Source: CAZIAK01 sp964537035
GTDB lineage: Bacteria; Planctomycetota; B15-G4
Direction of reading: 5' to 3'
NCBI GenBank assembly: GCA_964537035.1
Contig: CAZIAK010000010.1
Location: 1-64,000, forward strand
Length of the DNA: 64,000 nt
Shown: positions 26,914-35,638 of the stretch, in pieces
Layout: each line of letters begins with the position of its first letter
Numbering within the stretch: position 1 is the first letter of the stretch
The notes under the pieces: generated by a model
Seen by the model: only the letters and a program-made list of their open reading frames with translations
Databases searched by the model: none
Told to the model about the DNA's origin: nothing
Made by a program: the position numbers and the translations under genes

Positions 26914-27393
26914 ATGACTCACCTCACACTCATTGCAGCTGTTCTGGGCGCCGCTCTGAGCACGGCTGGGCAGACCGAGCAGGGCAAGGGCTTCGAGCAG
27001 GAGCCGCTCACTCCGAGCGCGTGCATTCCAGACGGGGGAGCGGACAGTCTCTGCGCGTACGTGGTGGCCCCACCCAACGGGACCGTCACCGCCACGGCTG
27101 AGGAGAATGACACATTCTCCAACGACCCACTCGGCGAGCCGACCATCATGAACGCAGGCGGAAACGTCTACGTCGTGTGCATCCAGATCACCAACGACAG
27201 CGGAAGCCTGTCCGGCCCGAACGGAGTCCCACAGACAGGCACAGGCGAGGGTCAGTGCATTGAAGTCGATTTGAACGTCACCGTCGGCACACCGGCCTCT
27301 GTCGGGGGCTCGATTCCCAGCGGCGCAGGCCTGACTGTTGAGTACCAAGGCCGCAACACGACCACCCATTCGCAGAGTTTCTGCGCCTGCTGA
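26914..27393 (+). CDS. Small secreted protein of unknown function
   Basis: A 159-aa protein with a signal peptide (about 1-20, MTHLTLIAAVLGAALSTAGQ). The mature part is beta-like, Asn/Thr/Gly-rich, with six cysteines (in ACIPDGG, LCAYVV, YVVCIQ, GQCIEV and the terminal FCAC) likely to form disulfides outside the cytoplasm. No family recognised. The ATG at 26914 is preferred over an upstream ATG (26767) because it starts the signal peptide and has GGGGAAG 5' to it. The next gene begins 50 nt downstream and may share its transcript. Confidence 0.65.
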   Translation: MTHLTLIAAVLGAALSTAGQTEQGKGFEQEPLTPSACIPDGGADSLCAYVVAPPNGTVTATAEENDTFSNDPLGEPTIMNAGGNVYVVCIQITNDSGSLSGPNGVPQTGTGEGQCIEVDLNVTVGTPASVGGSIPSGAGLTVEYQGRNTTTHSQSFCAC

Positions 27394-27442
27394 TCAGCCT
27401 GCGTCCATCCCTCACGCCAACGCCACACAGAGAGCCGAGCAG

Positions 27443-29707
27443 ATGAAGAACTTCGTGACGCACAGGGTCGTGCCTGCAGCTCTCTTTCTCGTCATCACGC
27501 TGGTCATCTGGGTTGCTTTCGCCGGCTCTCCAGGGGGAGACCCTCAAGCCAGCAGCAGTGTCTTCCGCCACGCGCAAGTCACTGACGGCAACCCTGCTGC
27601 CATGGATGCATTGGCACCCGCAGCCCTGCCTCTGCTGATCACCACGGAAGACGAGCTGGTAGGTGAGCCCAAGGCGATTGAGCGAGGTGAGGGCGAGGGT
27701 GGGGCTACGTTGATCGCCCGGTGGCCGGGCAACCAACCCACCGGGGAAATCCACCTCGGGCTCGTCGCTCTCGTCGACGAGTCCGAGGCCTCTCATGGGT
27801 CGGAGGGCGTGCGCTTGCAGCTCGGACCCTATGCCGAGGTCCTGCTTCAAGCGGACAATGCGATCCCAGCCCACATGACGGGGCCTCGTGAACGCAGTTG
27901 GTCTGGGGTTCCTGTGGGATCCTGGCAAGTTGTGACCCTACCCACATCCGATGTGGCCATTTCCTCGGCGTCCCCCATCCACATTCGAGGCGAGGAGACC
28001 CGGGTCGTTGAGCTGGAGCTCGTGCCAACAGGCGAGATCTTCGTGCGAGTAGAGCTTGCGACCGACGACCCGGTCACCGGGGCCAGTGTGCGCGTTGTTG
28101 GCCCCCTTCCTCCTGGCCTGAACTTCGCCACATCCTGCACGAACGAACTCTCCAACACGATGGAGTGGCGAGGCACGACCGACGCTGATGGCCTCTTCCG
28201 CGTCAGCGGCCTTGCTCCTGGAGCCTGGTTCGGCGTGCACGCATGGACCTCAGAGGGCACGCGGGCAACTGGTCAGATCCAGTCCATGGCACCAGCCAAG
28301 AAGCCAGCGCGGCTGGTGGCTACTCCAGCAGCAAAGATCCTCGTTCGCACAGTCGACAGTGAATCGGGCTTGCCCATTTCAGGCCTGGAAGTCTTCGTCA
28401 CGGACAATCGACTTCAAGAACTCTCGGGAGCGCGCCATCGCGGCAACGTCGAGGAGCTACGCATGGCAGGACCGACAGACGCACTCGGGACCACGGAGTT
28501 GAACTGCGAGCCGGGCACGTGGGTTTTCACAGGCGGCGACGACAAGGGCTATGGACTGACGACATTGCAGATCACCGAGTCGGTGATCGCCGCTGGGCAG
28601 ATCACAGTCCGCCTCGACACCATCGGAAACGACACTCTACGGGTCATCACAGCGGACGGTCGTCCAGTGCCGAATGCGGAAGTCAGCGGCACGTGGTGGT
28701 CCTTCAGCGAGTCGGGGGGACGGGCTGGCGAACTGAATTCGGTCACGACCGATGGCCGAGGCGAGATAGCCGTCGAGGCCCTTGGCGACCTGCCAACCTC
28801 CTCACCCAGCGGCCTCAATCTCTACGCACGCCACCCAAGTGCCGGCTCGGGAGGACTCGGCATTGACCCCGCGGACCTGCCGCCCCGCGCCGACCCAGAT
28901 TCCGGCAGGATCCCCCTACCACGAGAGATCATTGTCCGACCGTCCGGCTCATTGGAACTTCACTTCGCACCCCTGGGCTGGCCGATCCCTCGCCCCCCCA
29001 TGGGGAGCGGGACCTGGAGCACCGAGCGCCTCGACGAAGCCGAAGAGATGGCACGCGCCCTACGATTGACCCTACGTTTCCTGGGCACACCGGCTGTGCA
29101 GCGAAGCTGGAGCGCCCACCACGGAGAGACTCGCGGAGTCCTGGTGGGACAAGCAGACGATGACGGGACCGTGCGATTCGAGGACCTCGAACCCGGCTGC
29201 TATGCAGTCGCTGTCAGCAGCCGGGGGCGAGATCTGTCCTTCACGACTCCACCCTTGTGGGTCCGCGAATCCGAGACGACTAGCTATTGGGTAGAGGCAC
29301 CTCGAGCCCAGCAGTTCGGCACTGTGACTCTCGACATTGCCGACGCGGGTGTGCTCTGGGACGCCACCGAATCACCAAGCTCAGCAACGCTCATGGCCCA
29401 GAAGTCCGTCGTTCACCTCGACAGCAGCTATCTGTTGCAGCCATCGATCGCCGGCGAGGCAGAAGCCAGGAGACTGCCCGTCTCGCCTGGAGGACGGGTG
29501 GTCTTCGGCTTCGTGGCCCCGGGCCGCTACTCCATCGGCCTCCTCCTGCCTGACGCCGCCAGTCCCACGGGCGAACTCATCTTTCGAACGACAGACATGT
29601 TCGAGGTTGGCCCCGGCGAAGAGATCTTCCTGTCCACACTGACAGCCGTTCCAACCCCAGCCGGATCCGCCGCGTCCTTCACGGGCAATCGAAAACCGAA
29701 CCGCTGA
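27443..29707 (+). CDS. Membrane-anchored protein with carboxypeptidase-regulatory-like repeats
   Basis: A 754-aa protein with one N-terminal transmembrane segment (about 11-29, AALFLVITLVIWVAFAG) and a large extracytoplasmic part. That part is built of repeated beta-sandwich units, recognisable from phrases such as GLFRVSGLAPGAWFGVHAWT and FEDLEPGCYAVAV. These are the G-x-L-x-P-G-x-Y pattern of carboxypeptidase-regulatory-like domains. There is no catalytic peptidase domain. The role is probably adhesive or structural. A second protein of the same style lies at 57950. The ATG at 27443 is placed just before the membrane segment. Confidence 0.75.
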   Translation: MKNFVTHRVVPAALFLVITLVIWVAFAGSPGGDPQASSSVFRHAQVTDGNPAAMDALAPAALPLLITTEDELVGEPKAIERGEGEGGATLIARWPGNQPTGEIHLGLVALVDESEASHGSEGVRLQLGPYAEVLLQADNAIPAHMTGPRERSWSGVPVGSWQVVTLPTSDVAISSASPIHIRGEETRVVELELVPTGEIFVRVELATDDPVTGASVRVVGPLPPGLNFATSCTNELSNTMEWRGTTDADGLFRVSGLAPGAWFGVHAWTSEGTRATGQIQSMAPAKKPARLVATPAAKILVRTVDSESGLPISGLEVFVTDNRLQELSGARHRGNVEELRMAGPTDALGTTELNCEPGTWVFTGGDDKGYGLTTLQITESVIAAGQITVRLDTIGNDTLRVITADGRPVPNAEVSGTWWSFSESGGRAGELNSVTTDGRGEIAVEALGDLPTSSPSGLNLYARHPSAGSGGLGIDPADLPPRADPDSGRIPLPREIIVRPSGSLELHFAPLGWPIPRPPMGSGTWSTERLDEAEEMARALRLTLRFLGTPAVQRSWSAHHGETRGVLVGQADDDGTVRFEDLEPGCYAVAVSSRGRDLSFTTPPLWVRESETTSYWVEAPRAQQFGTVTLDIADAGVLWDATESPSSATLMAQKSVVHLDSSYLLQPSIAGEAEARRLPVSPGGRVVFGFVAPGRYSIGLLLPDAASPTGELIFRTTDMFEVGPGEEIFLSTLTAVPTPAGSAASFTGNRKPNR

Positions 29708-29768
29708 GATCGCATCGGTGAAGATGATCGGCGAGTTGCCTTCGAGCCCCCCCGAGCTGCACCTACCC

Positions 29769-31199
29769 CTACGGGAAGATGCCCAGCTCGCCGTAGCTCA
29801 TGGCGACCTTGTTGATGGCCACGACGTACGCGGCTGTCCGCAAGTCGGTCACACCGTCATTGCCCTCAAGGACGTCGATCATCTCGCCGTAGGCGTCGGC
29901 CATGGTGTTCCACAGACCAGAGCGCACGAGGTCGATTTCGTCGGCGCCCTCGGCAAGGGCGGCGCGGTGCTCCTGGGAGATGCTCTCGCCCCTCACTGAT
30001 TCGATCAGATCGAGGATGCGATGCTCCCGACCGGTCTCGAAGCGTTTGGCCATGCGGCCGAAGCGCATGTGGCTGATGTTCTTGGTCCACTCGAAGTAGG
30101 ACACGGTCACGCCGCCGGCGTTCAGGTAGATGTCGGGGATGACCAGGACACCCTTGTTGAGCAGGACCTCCTCGGCCTGGTCAGTGGTGGGCCCGTTGGC
30201 GGCCTCGGCGAGAATCTTGCACTGCAGCCGGTCTGCGTTTTCGAGGGTGACCTGGTTCTCGAGCGCCGCTGGAATGAGCACGTCGCAGGGCAGCTCAAGG
30301 CAGGCCAGGGGGTCGTCGAACTCGGTGCACCCGTGACCGAAGCCCTGCAGGTACCCCGTCTTCTTCTTGTGCTCGTACAAAGCGTCAATGTCGATGCCAT
30401 CCGGGTTGTGCAGGCAGCCGTTGTACTCGCCCACGCCCACGATCGTGGCGCCTCCTTCTTGCTGAAGCAATCGAGACGCGTGGTAGCCCACGTTGCCCAG
30501 GCCCTGCACCACGACGGTCTTGCCCTTGGTACCCACCGACAAGCCCAGGGGCGCCATCTGGGCCTCTCGGGCACAGGCTTCGTGGATGCCGTAGAACACG
30601 CCACGTCCCGTGGCTTCGGTGCGCCCCGAGATACCGCCTTGGCTCACGGGCTTGCCGGTCACGCAGGCGAACGCGTCGAGTTCGCCGTGGTGAATCGCGG
30701 AGTAGGTGTCGACGATCCAGGCCATCTCCCGCTCGCCCGTGCCCATGTCGGGTGCGGGGACGTTGATGCCTGGGCCGATGTAGTTCTTGTGGGCCAGCTC
30801 GAAGGTGTAGCGCCGGGTCACCCGCTCCAGCACATCCACGGGCGTGCGGTGAGGGTCGATGCGCACGGCACCCTTGCTCCCACCAAAGGGCACGTTGACC
30901 AGGGCGCACTTGAACGTCATCAGCGTCGCCAACGCCACCACCTCGTCCTGATCGACGCTGCTGGCAAAACGAATGCCACCCTTGAGCGGCTTGCGGTGAT
31001 GGCTGTGCTCAGCCCGCCAGCCCTGGTACATCTGCACCTTGCCATCGATCTTCACCGGAAAGGTGAAGCTGTACACGTTGTTGCACGCCTTGATCTGGGT
31101 GAGCAGGCCCTCGTCGATGTCCAGGTGTTCGGCGGCCTTGTCGAACAGCCGACCGACGATGTGCTTGAGGTTCAGATCCTCTGAGGATGCAGACGCCAT
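29769..31199 (-). CDS. gdhA: Glutamate dehydrogenase (Glu/Leu/Phe/Val dehydrogenase family)
   Basis: A 476-aa hexameric-type glutamate dehydrogenase that interconverts glutamate and 2-oxoglutarate plus ammonia in the cytosol. Signatures: GWRAEHSHHRKPLKGGIRFA (about 60-79), the catalytic-lysine region VPFGGSKGAVRIDP (about 102-115) and the Rossmann GLGNVGYHASRLL (about 235). A TTG two codons upstream is possible, but ATG at 31199 is preferred. The 5' region carries a TAGAAT (minus strand, 31293-31288) that could be its -10, about 90 nt before the start. NAD or NADP preference cannot be read safely. Confidence 0.93.
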   Translation of the reverse strand: MASASSEDLNLKHIVGRLFDKAAEHLDIDEGLLTQIKACNNVYSFTFPVKIDGKVQMYQGWRAEHSHHRKPLKGGIRFASSVDQDEVVALATLMTFKCALVNVPFGGSKGAVRIDPHRTPVDVLERVTRRYTFELAHKNYIGPGINVPAPDMGTGEREMAWIVDTYSAIHHGELDAFACVTGKPVSQGGISGRTEATGRGVFYGIHEACAREAQMAPLGLSVGTKGKTVVVQGLGNVGYHASRLLQQEGGATIVGVGEYNGCLHNPDGIDIDALYEHKKKTGYLQGFGHGCTEFDDPLACLELPCDVLIPAALENQVTLENADRLQCKILAEAANGPTTDQAEEVLLNKGVLVIPDIYLNAGGVTVSYFEWTKNISHMRFGRMAKRFETGREHRILDLIESVRGESISQEHRAALAEGADEIDLVRSGLWNTMADAYGEMIDVLEGNDGVTDLRTAAYVVAINKVAMSYGELGIFP

Positions 31200-31388
31200 G
31201 GGCAAGGTCTCGTGGCCTCCGGCGGAGGTCTCCAGCGAGCAGGGCTGGACCGGAAGCGGGGTGGCGGAAGGAGTTTCAGGGCCAGGGATTCTACACGCCG
31301 GCTGGCGCCCGGATAGCCTCTAGACGGAGACTCTCCTCGCTCCCATGGGCAAGACCATGGACCGTCGGTCGCGTCCGGAGACGGGGGC
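31200..31388. other. Upstream region of glutamate dehydrogenase
   Basis: A gene-free stretch between the dehydrogenase start and the inverted-repeat element. On the minus strand it contains TAGAAT at 31293-31288, a fair -10 hexamer, but no matching -35 that I can defend. Nothing else is seen. Confidence 0.35.
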
Positions 31389-31570
31389 CTAGTCCGACCT
31401 ATTCACGGACTCCTGCTGCGAACGCGTTTGCGCCTTCGTGGACTGCGTTGGAGTCCACGATGCCATCCTCAACGGGGTGGCACCCCGCCTCCGGTGCCAT
31501 CGCGCCCTCCGCCTTGCCACGAAGGCGCAACCACGCTCTCGCGACGAACTCCGCGAATAGGTCGGACTAG
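31389..31570. mobile_element. 182-bp MITE-like inverted-repeat element
   Basis: The segment is bounded by a perfect 16-bp inverted repeat, CTAGTCCGACCTATTC at 31389-31404 and its complement at 31555-31570; one mismatch further in, four more bases pair (CGGA). A second nested arm pair, TTGCGCCTTCGTGG with CCACGAAGGCGCAA, lies inside, and the centre has a GGGGTGGCACCCC palindrome. It encodes no transposase, so it fits a non-autonomous element. Its ends carry CTAG on both sides, which could be part of the repeat or a 4-bp target duplication. The right arm supplies the TAG stop codon of the mechanosensitive-channel gene. Confidence 0.6.
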
Positions 31571-34500
31571 GAGCCAGCCCCCTCGCCATCGCCCAGGCCT
31601 CGCGCGGCCTTGGCGGCCGCCCAGTCTCCCAGGACCTCTCCCACCCCATCGCGCAGGTGCAAGTCCCGTTGGGGGAAGGCGATCTCCAGGCCCTTCTCGG
31701 CGAAGGCCTCATGAATGCACGTGTTCAGATCGTGGGTCACATTGGGCCAGAAATCCCGGTCGGGAATGAAGACCCGCAGCTCGTAGTCGAGGGTGCTGTC
31801 GCCGAAGTTGCGGAAGACCACGTTGGGCGCCGGGGCCTCCAGGACCAACGGGTGGGCCGCCGCCACCTCGATCAAGGTCTTCTCTGCCAACTCTGTGTCT
31901 GACCCGTAGGCAATGCCCACAGGCAAGATCAGCCGGGAGATCGGGTCGGACAGGGTCCAGTTCACCAGCTGGCCGGTGATGAACTCCTTGTTGGGCACCA
32001 GCAGCTCCCGGCGATCCCGATCGCGGATGGTCGTGGCCCGGGTGCGGATACGGGTGACCACGCCCTCGATGCCCCCCACCGTGATGATGTCCCCGACCCG
32101 AATCGGTCGCTCGAAGAGGATGATCAGACCGGACACGAAGTTGGCGAAGATCTCCTGCAAGCCGAAGCCCAGGCCCACGCTGACCGCCGCAGCCAACCAC
32201 TGCACGCTGTCCCAGGTGATGCCCAGCAGGGACGCGGCCCCCACCACACCGCCGGCCGTGAGCAGATAGCGACAGACCGTGGTGATGGCGTAGCCGCCGC
32301 CGGGCTCCAGGGTCAGACGGCGCAGGACGGTCATCTCCAGCAGGCCAGCGATGTTGCGGGTGGCCAGCACGGTCAGCCCCACCAGCAACAACGCAGCCAA
32401 GGCGTCGGCCAGACTCACCAGCACGAGCTGGGTCGTGGCCGTGCCGTCCGGGAGGCTGGTGGTCACCATGCTCTGCCAGAGCTCCACCCGGCGCAGCCCG
32501 CCGAGGGCTGGCAACAGGTCGGACCAGATCAGCATCAGGCCCATGAACAGCGCTGCCAGGAGACTGACGTCGACCAGCCGCATGGCCTGCTCGTCGATCT
32601 GCCCCACATCGAGCTCGGGCGTCTCTTCTGCCATGGCCCGGATCTCGCCGGACACCTCGGCGTCTGCAGCGGCCTCCTGGGCCTCGGCCTCGGCCTCTCG
32701 CCGACGCTGGAGCTGCTCGAGTGCCAGACGCAGTCGAGCCAGACTCAACCAGCGCCGCACCACGCCGCGCAGGATGATCAGGGGCAGGGCCAGGGTGATG
32801 CTGTGCACCAACCCGAGCCCCACCTGCATGGAGCCGTACTGAAAACCCAAGGCCACCGCCACCACCAGCGCGGCAGGGAGCAGGCCGGTGAGCGGAAACC
32901 AGATCCACTGCATGCGACCCAGCAACCTGGCTGACGTGTCGCTGCGGAGGGCACGCATCACCGCCCCCTTGGAGCGGGTGAAGCGGTGGGCCACCACGGT
33001 CAGCCCCACCAGGGCGACCATCAACGCGAGCCGTCCCGCCGCTGCCTCGAACTCGGCCAGCCCCGGGGCGTCGAAGACCAGGGTCAGGCCCATGGCGGGC
33101 ACCACGAACACGTGCCACAACCAGAGGTGGCGACGCACCGCCCTCAGCACCTCGTTCGACCAGCGAAGATGAGCCTCCGCCAGCCCCATGGGACGGCACA
33201 CCTCGCCCAGCAGCAGCATGGGTACCAGCACGGGAGCCAGGCGCATCAGCCCCGCGCCCACTGCGGACACCACCGGCATGGCTACCGGCCAGGACAGGAT
33301 CCAACCCGCCACCCAGACCAGCACGGGCCAGAACGAGGCCCGCACGACCGTGAGCAGGGTCACCACAAGGGTCGGCCCGATGGGCGCCATCCGGTGGGTG
33401 GCCAATCGCTCTCCGGCCATGCGAATCTGTCGACGAGACAAGGGACGCAGCAAAGCCAGCAGGACCAAGGCCAGACCCGCCCAGGCCACGCTCGCCAACC
33501 GCCGCTCGATCTCAAGCCCCAGGCCAACAGTCGCCGCGGCCCAGGTGCTCGGGGACAGCAGAGCCCCGAAGCCCCGAGCCGCCAGCCCCAGATCACTCAA
33601 GGCCAGAGGCGCCGCACTACGCACCCAGAGGATGTGCTCATCGATGAAGCGGCCGTAGTCGCTCACGCTAGCGGCCAGGGTCTCCGTGGCGAACTCCACC
33701 GCGTTGAGATCGTCGGAGTAGCGATTCAGCTCGGTGATCAACGGGTGCAGGCCAGCATGCTGAGCTTGGAGCAAGCCGCGGATCACGGCCTCCAGCTGGG
33801 CACGGTGCTCAGGGTCGATCGGGCGAGCTCCATCGACCAGGGCCGCTTGAGCGAGGGCGTCGAGCAGGCCTTGCACGCGATCGTCCCTATGCTGACCCAG
33901 GTTCACCCGATCGCGGCGGCGGTCGATCAACTCCAGCTCGAGTTCGATGCTGCTGTGGGGCAGGTCGAGCCGCTGGTCCAGGACAGCCAGGATCTCTGGC
34001 AGCTCGCCCCTCTGCTTGCGCAACAACACCGCCACCGAGTTGCTGAACCCGGCCACCTGGATCTTCTCGCTTGAGGCGCGCTTCAGCTCATCCATCTGCC
34101 CTTGGGCGTCGGTGAGCTGCTCAAGGTAGGCGGTGGCCTGGGCGTGAAGCTCCGTGAGTTGGTTGCGCCGGACGGCATGGGCTTCGGTCTGCGCTGCGAG
34201 CTGTCGCACCTGAGCCGGCTGATCCACCACGTCTTCGGAGGCCTGGCGGGCCTGGGCCTCGGCCAACGCGCTGGCCCGCTGACGGGCGTCGCTCAGGGCC
34301 GTCTCCCAGGCCACCACCACCAACGACGCGGCGTCCCGTTTCCTGGTGGCCTCATCGAGCCGCATGCTGCTCAAGACCTCTTCGGCGTCGTAGAACGGAC
34401 GCTCCGCCGACAGCGCATCAAACTCGGCCCGCTGGGCGAGGCGCGTGGCCTGATGCAGAGCAGCCTGCGCCTCGCCAAACCTGGGCGGCACGTCTTCAGC

Positions 34501-35049
34501 CGGCGTCGCCTCGTCGTCGGCTACCAAGCCTTGCTGCAACTCGGCCAGCCGATCGGGGATCTCCCGACGTCGCTCTGCTCGGCGAGCCTGCTCGGCCTGG
34601 ATCTCATCCCAGGCCAGACTCAGCTCACCGAAGGCAGCGCGAGCCGCAGCCAGGCCTGTCTCCAACTCTGGCAGCGAGACCTCGACTGAGATCTCAGGGA
34701 CCTCCGCCAGGACCTCGGAGCCCTCGACCGCCTGAAGTGCGAGGGTCCGCTCGGGGGCCGCGAGGCGCCCGGCGTCCCAACTGTCCTGCCGATTCGCAAG
34801 GTCTGTCGCCGCGTTCAGCTGGCCCAGGGCCTGGGTCCACAGATCGCGCAGCGCGGTTCGGTCCTCTTCACTGAGCTCGCTGGCCAGGGGTTCACCGTCG
34901 GCCAGCTCTGCCAGCTGGGCCTCGACGGCGGCCACACTCAGCGGCCCCTCGGTCTCTGGGAGATCTTGAGCCCAGGTCGCCGCCCAGGGGCACAAGGTCA
35001 GGGCCAGGAGCACCAACCCTGACCGAACGAAGCCTCTGGAACCGCTCAT
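31567..35049 (-). CDS. Large MscS-family mechanosensitive channel (MscK/KefA-like)
   Basis: A 1160-aa protein with a signal peptide (about 1-28, ending ATWAQ). It has a long periplasmic coiled-coil-rich N-terminal domain (about 30-480), then a series of hydrophobic segments (about 500-900), and the MscS channel module near the C-terminus. The latter is recognised by the GLGFGLQEIFANFVSGLIIL pore helix and the ERPIRVGDIITVGG beta domain. It should release solutes when the membrane is stretched. The ATG at 35049 is chosen because the signal starts there. The stop codon lies in the right arm of the inverted-repeat element. Confidence 0.92.
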   Translation of the reverse strand: MSGSRGFVRSGLVLLALTLCPWAATWAQDLPETEGPLSVAAVEAQLAELADGEPLASELSEEDRTALRDLWTQALGQLNAATDLANRQDSWDAGRLAAPERTLALQAVEGSEVLAEVPEISVEVSLPELETGLAAARAAFGELSLAWDEIQAEQARRAERRREIPDRLAELQQGLVADDEATPAEDVPPRFGEAQAALHQATRLAQRAEFDALSAERPFYDAEEVLSSMRLDEATRKRDAASLVVVAWETALSDARQRASALAEAQARQASEDVVDQPAQVRQLAAQTEAHAVRRNQLTELHAQATAYLEQLTDAQGQMDELKRASSEKIQVAGFSNSVAVLLRKQRGELPEILAVLDQRLDLPHSSIELELELIDRRRDRVNLGQHRDDRVQGLLDALAQAALVDGARPIDPEHRAQLEAVIRGLLQAQHAGLHPLITELNRYSDDLNAVEFATETLAASVSDYGRFIDEHILWVRSAAPLALSDLGLAARGFGALLSPSTWAAATVGLGLEIERRLASVAWAGLALVLLALLRPLSRRQIRMAGERLATHRMAPIGPTLVVTLLTVVRASFWPVLVWVAGWILSWPVAMPVVSAVGAGLMRLAPVLVPMLLLGEVCRPMGLAEAHLRWSNEVLRAVRRHLWLWHVFVVPAMGLTLVFDAPGLAEFEAAAGRLALMVALVGLTVVAHRFTRSKGAVMRALRSDTSARLLGRMQWIWFPLTGLLPAALVVAVALGFQYGSMQVGLGLVHSITLALPLIILRGVVRRWLSLARLRLALEQLQRRREAEAEAQEAAADAEVSGEIRAMAEETPELDVGQIDEQAMRLVDVSLLAALFMGLMLIWSDLLPALGGLRRVELWQSMVTTSLPDGTATTQLVLVSLADALAALLLVGLTVLATRNIAGLLEMTVLRRLTLEPGGGYAITTVCRYLLTAGGVVGAASLLGITWDSVQWLAAAVSVGLGFGLQEIFANFVSGLIILFERPIRVGDIITVGGIEGVVTRIRTRATTIRDRDRRELLVPNKEFITGQLVNWTLSDPISRLILPVGIAYGSDTELAEKTLIEVAAAHPLVLEAPAPNVVFRNFGDSTLDYELRVFIPDRDFWPNVTHDLNTCIHEAFAEKGLEIAFPQRDLHLRDGVGEVLGDWAAAKAARGLGDGEGAGS

Positions 35050-35134
35050 GGCACTGTGTCCAACTCGCACGCCAGCCAACCTGACCACAGCCTCACGCCT
35101 CTGCAGCCAGCTGCCGTCACTTGTGGGCGCCAGT

Positions 35135-35638
35135 CTACTCGCCCCGAGTCCGGGATCGAGCGCCCAGCGTACCGGGCAGGGTCAGGCCTCGCGCCCGACG
35201 CAAGGCCAGCACGGACAGGACCATCAGCCCGCCCATGATCAGCAGCACCGCCGGGTAGCCCCAGTAGAAGAACAGCTCAGGCATGGACCAGGGCGACACA
35301 TGGGGTGAGAAGTTCATGCCGTAGACCGCCGCCACCAACGACGGCGGCAAGATCACCGAGAGCAGGATCACGAGCCAGCGCAAGCAGCGATGGACAGCCA
35401 CCTGGACTCCGACGCGGTAAACGGACGACAGCTGGGCCAGGCGTTGCCAGCGCTGGTCACAGGCCTCTCCCTCAGCGCCCGCCTCCCGGGCTTGTTCGAG
35501 GGCGGCAGCCAGGGCCAGCAGCTCTTCGGCCAGCCCCGCCCGGCCGGGTTGAGCCAGCAGGGCGCCGAACCGACGATCCCAGGCGGTCAGGTCGGCGGCC
35601 GAGCTATCGGCCATGGAGATCGGCGGCGAGCTGTTCAT
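35135..35638 (-). CDS. Miniature CorA-like membrane protein
   Basis: A 167-aa protein whose C-terminal half matches the CorA magnesium-channel pore module. A first transmembrane helix ends in AAVYGMNFSP (GMN motif, about 110-118), a short loop follows, and then a second helix (about 125-148). The large cytosolic alpha/beta domain and most of the stalk of ordinary CorA (over 300 aa) are missing; residues 1-85 form a short helical stalk. It may be a minimal pore or a modulator. Its ATG overlaps the stop of rodA (ATGA), making it the last gene of the elongasome operon. Confidence 0.75.
   Translation of the reverse strand: MNSSPPISMADSSAADLTAWDRRFGALLAQPGRAGLAEELLALAAALEQAREAGAEGEACDQRWQRLAQLSSVYRVGVQVAVHRCLRWLVILLSVILPPSLVAAVYGMNFSPHVSPWSMPELFFYWGYPAVLLIMGGLMVLSVLALRRARGLTLPGTLGARSRTRGE

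Noticed and set aside
31567..31570. The MscK-like gene as a pseudogene broken by the inverted-repeat element
   Set aside because: The MscS channel module is complete before the stop, so at most a few tail residues were changed.
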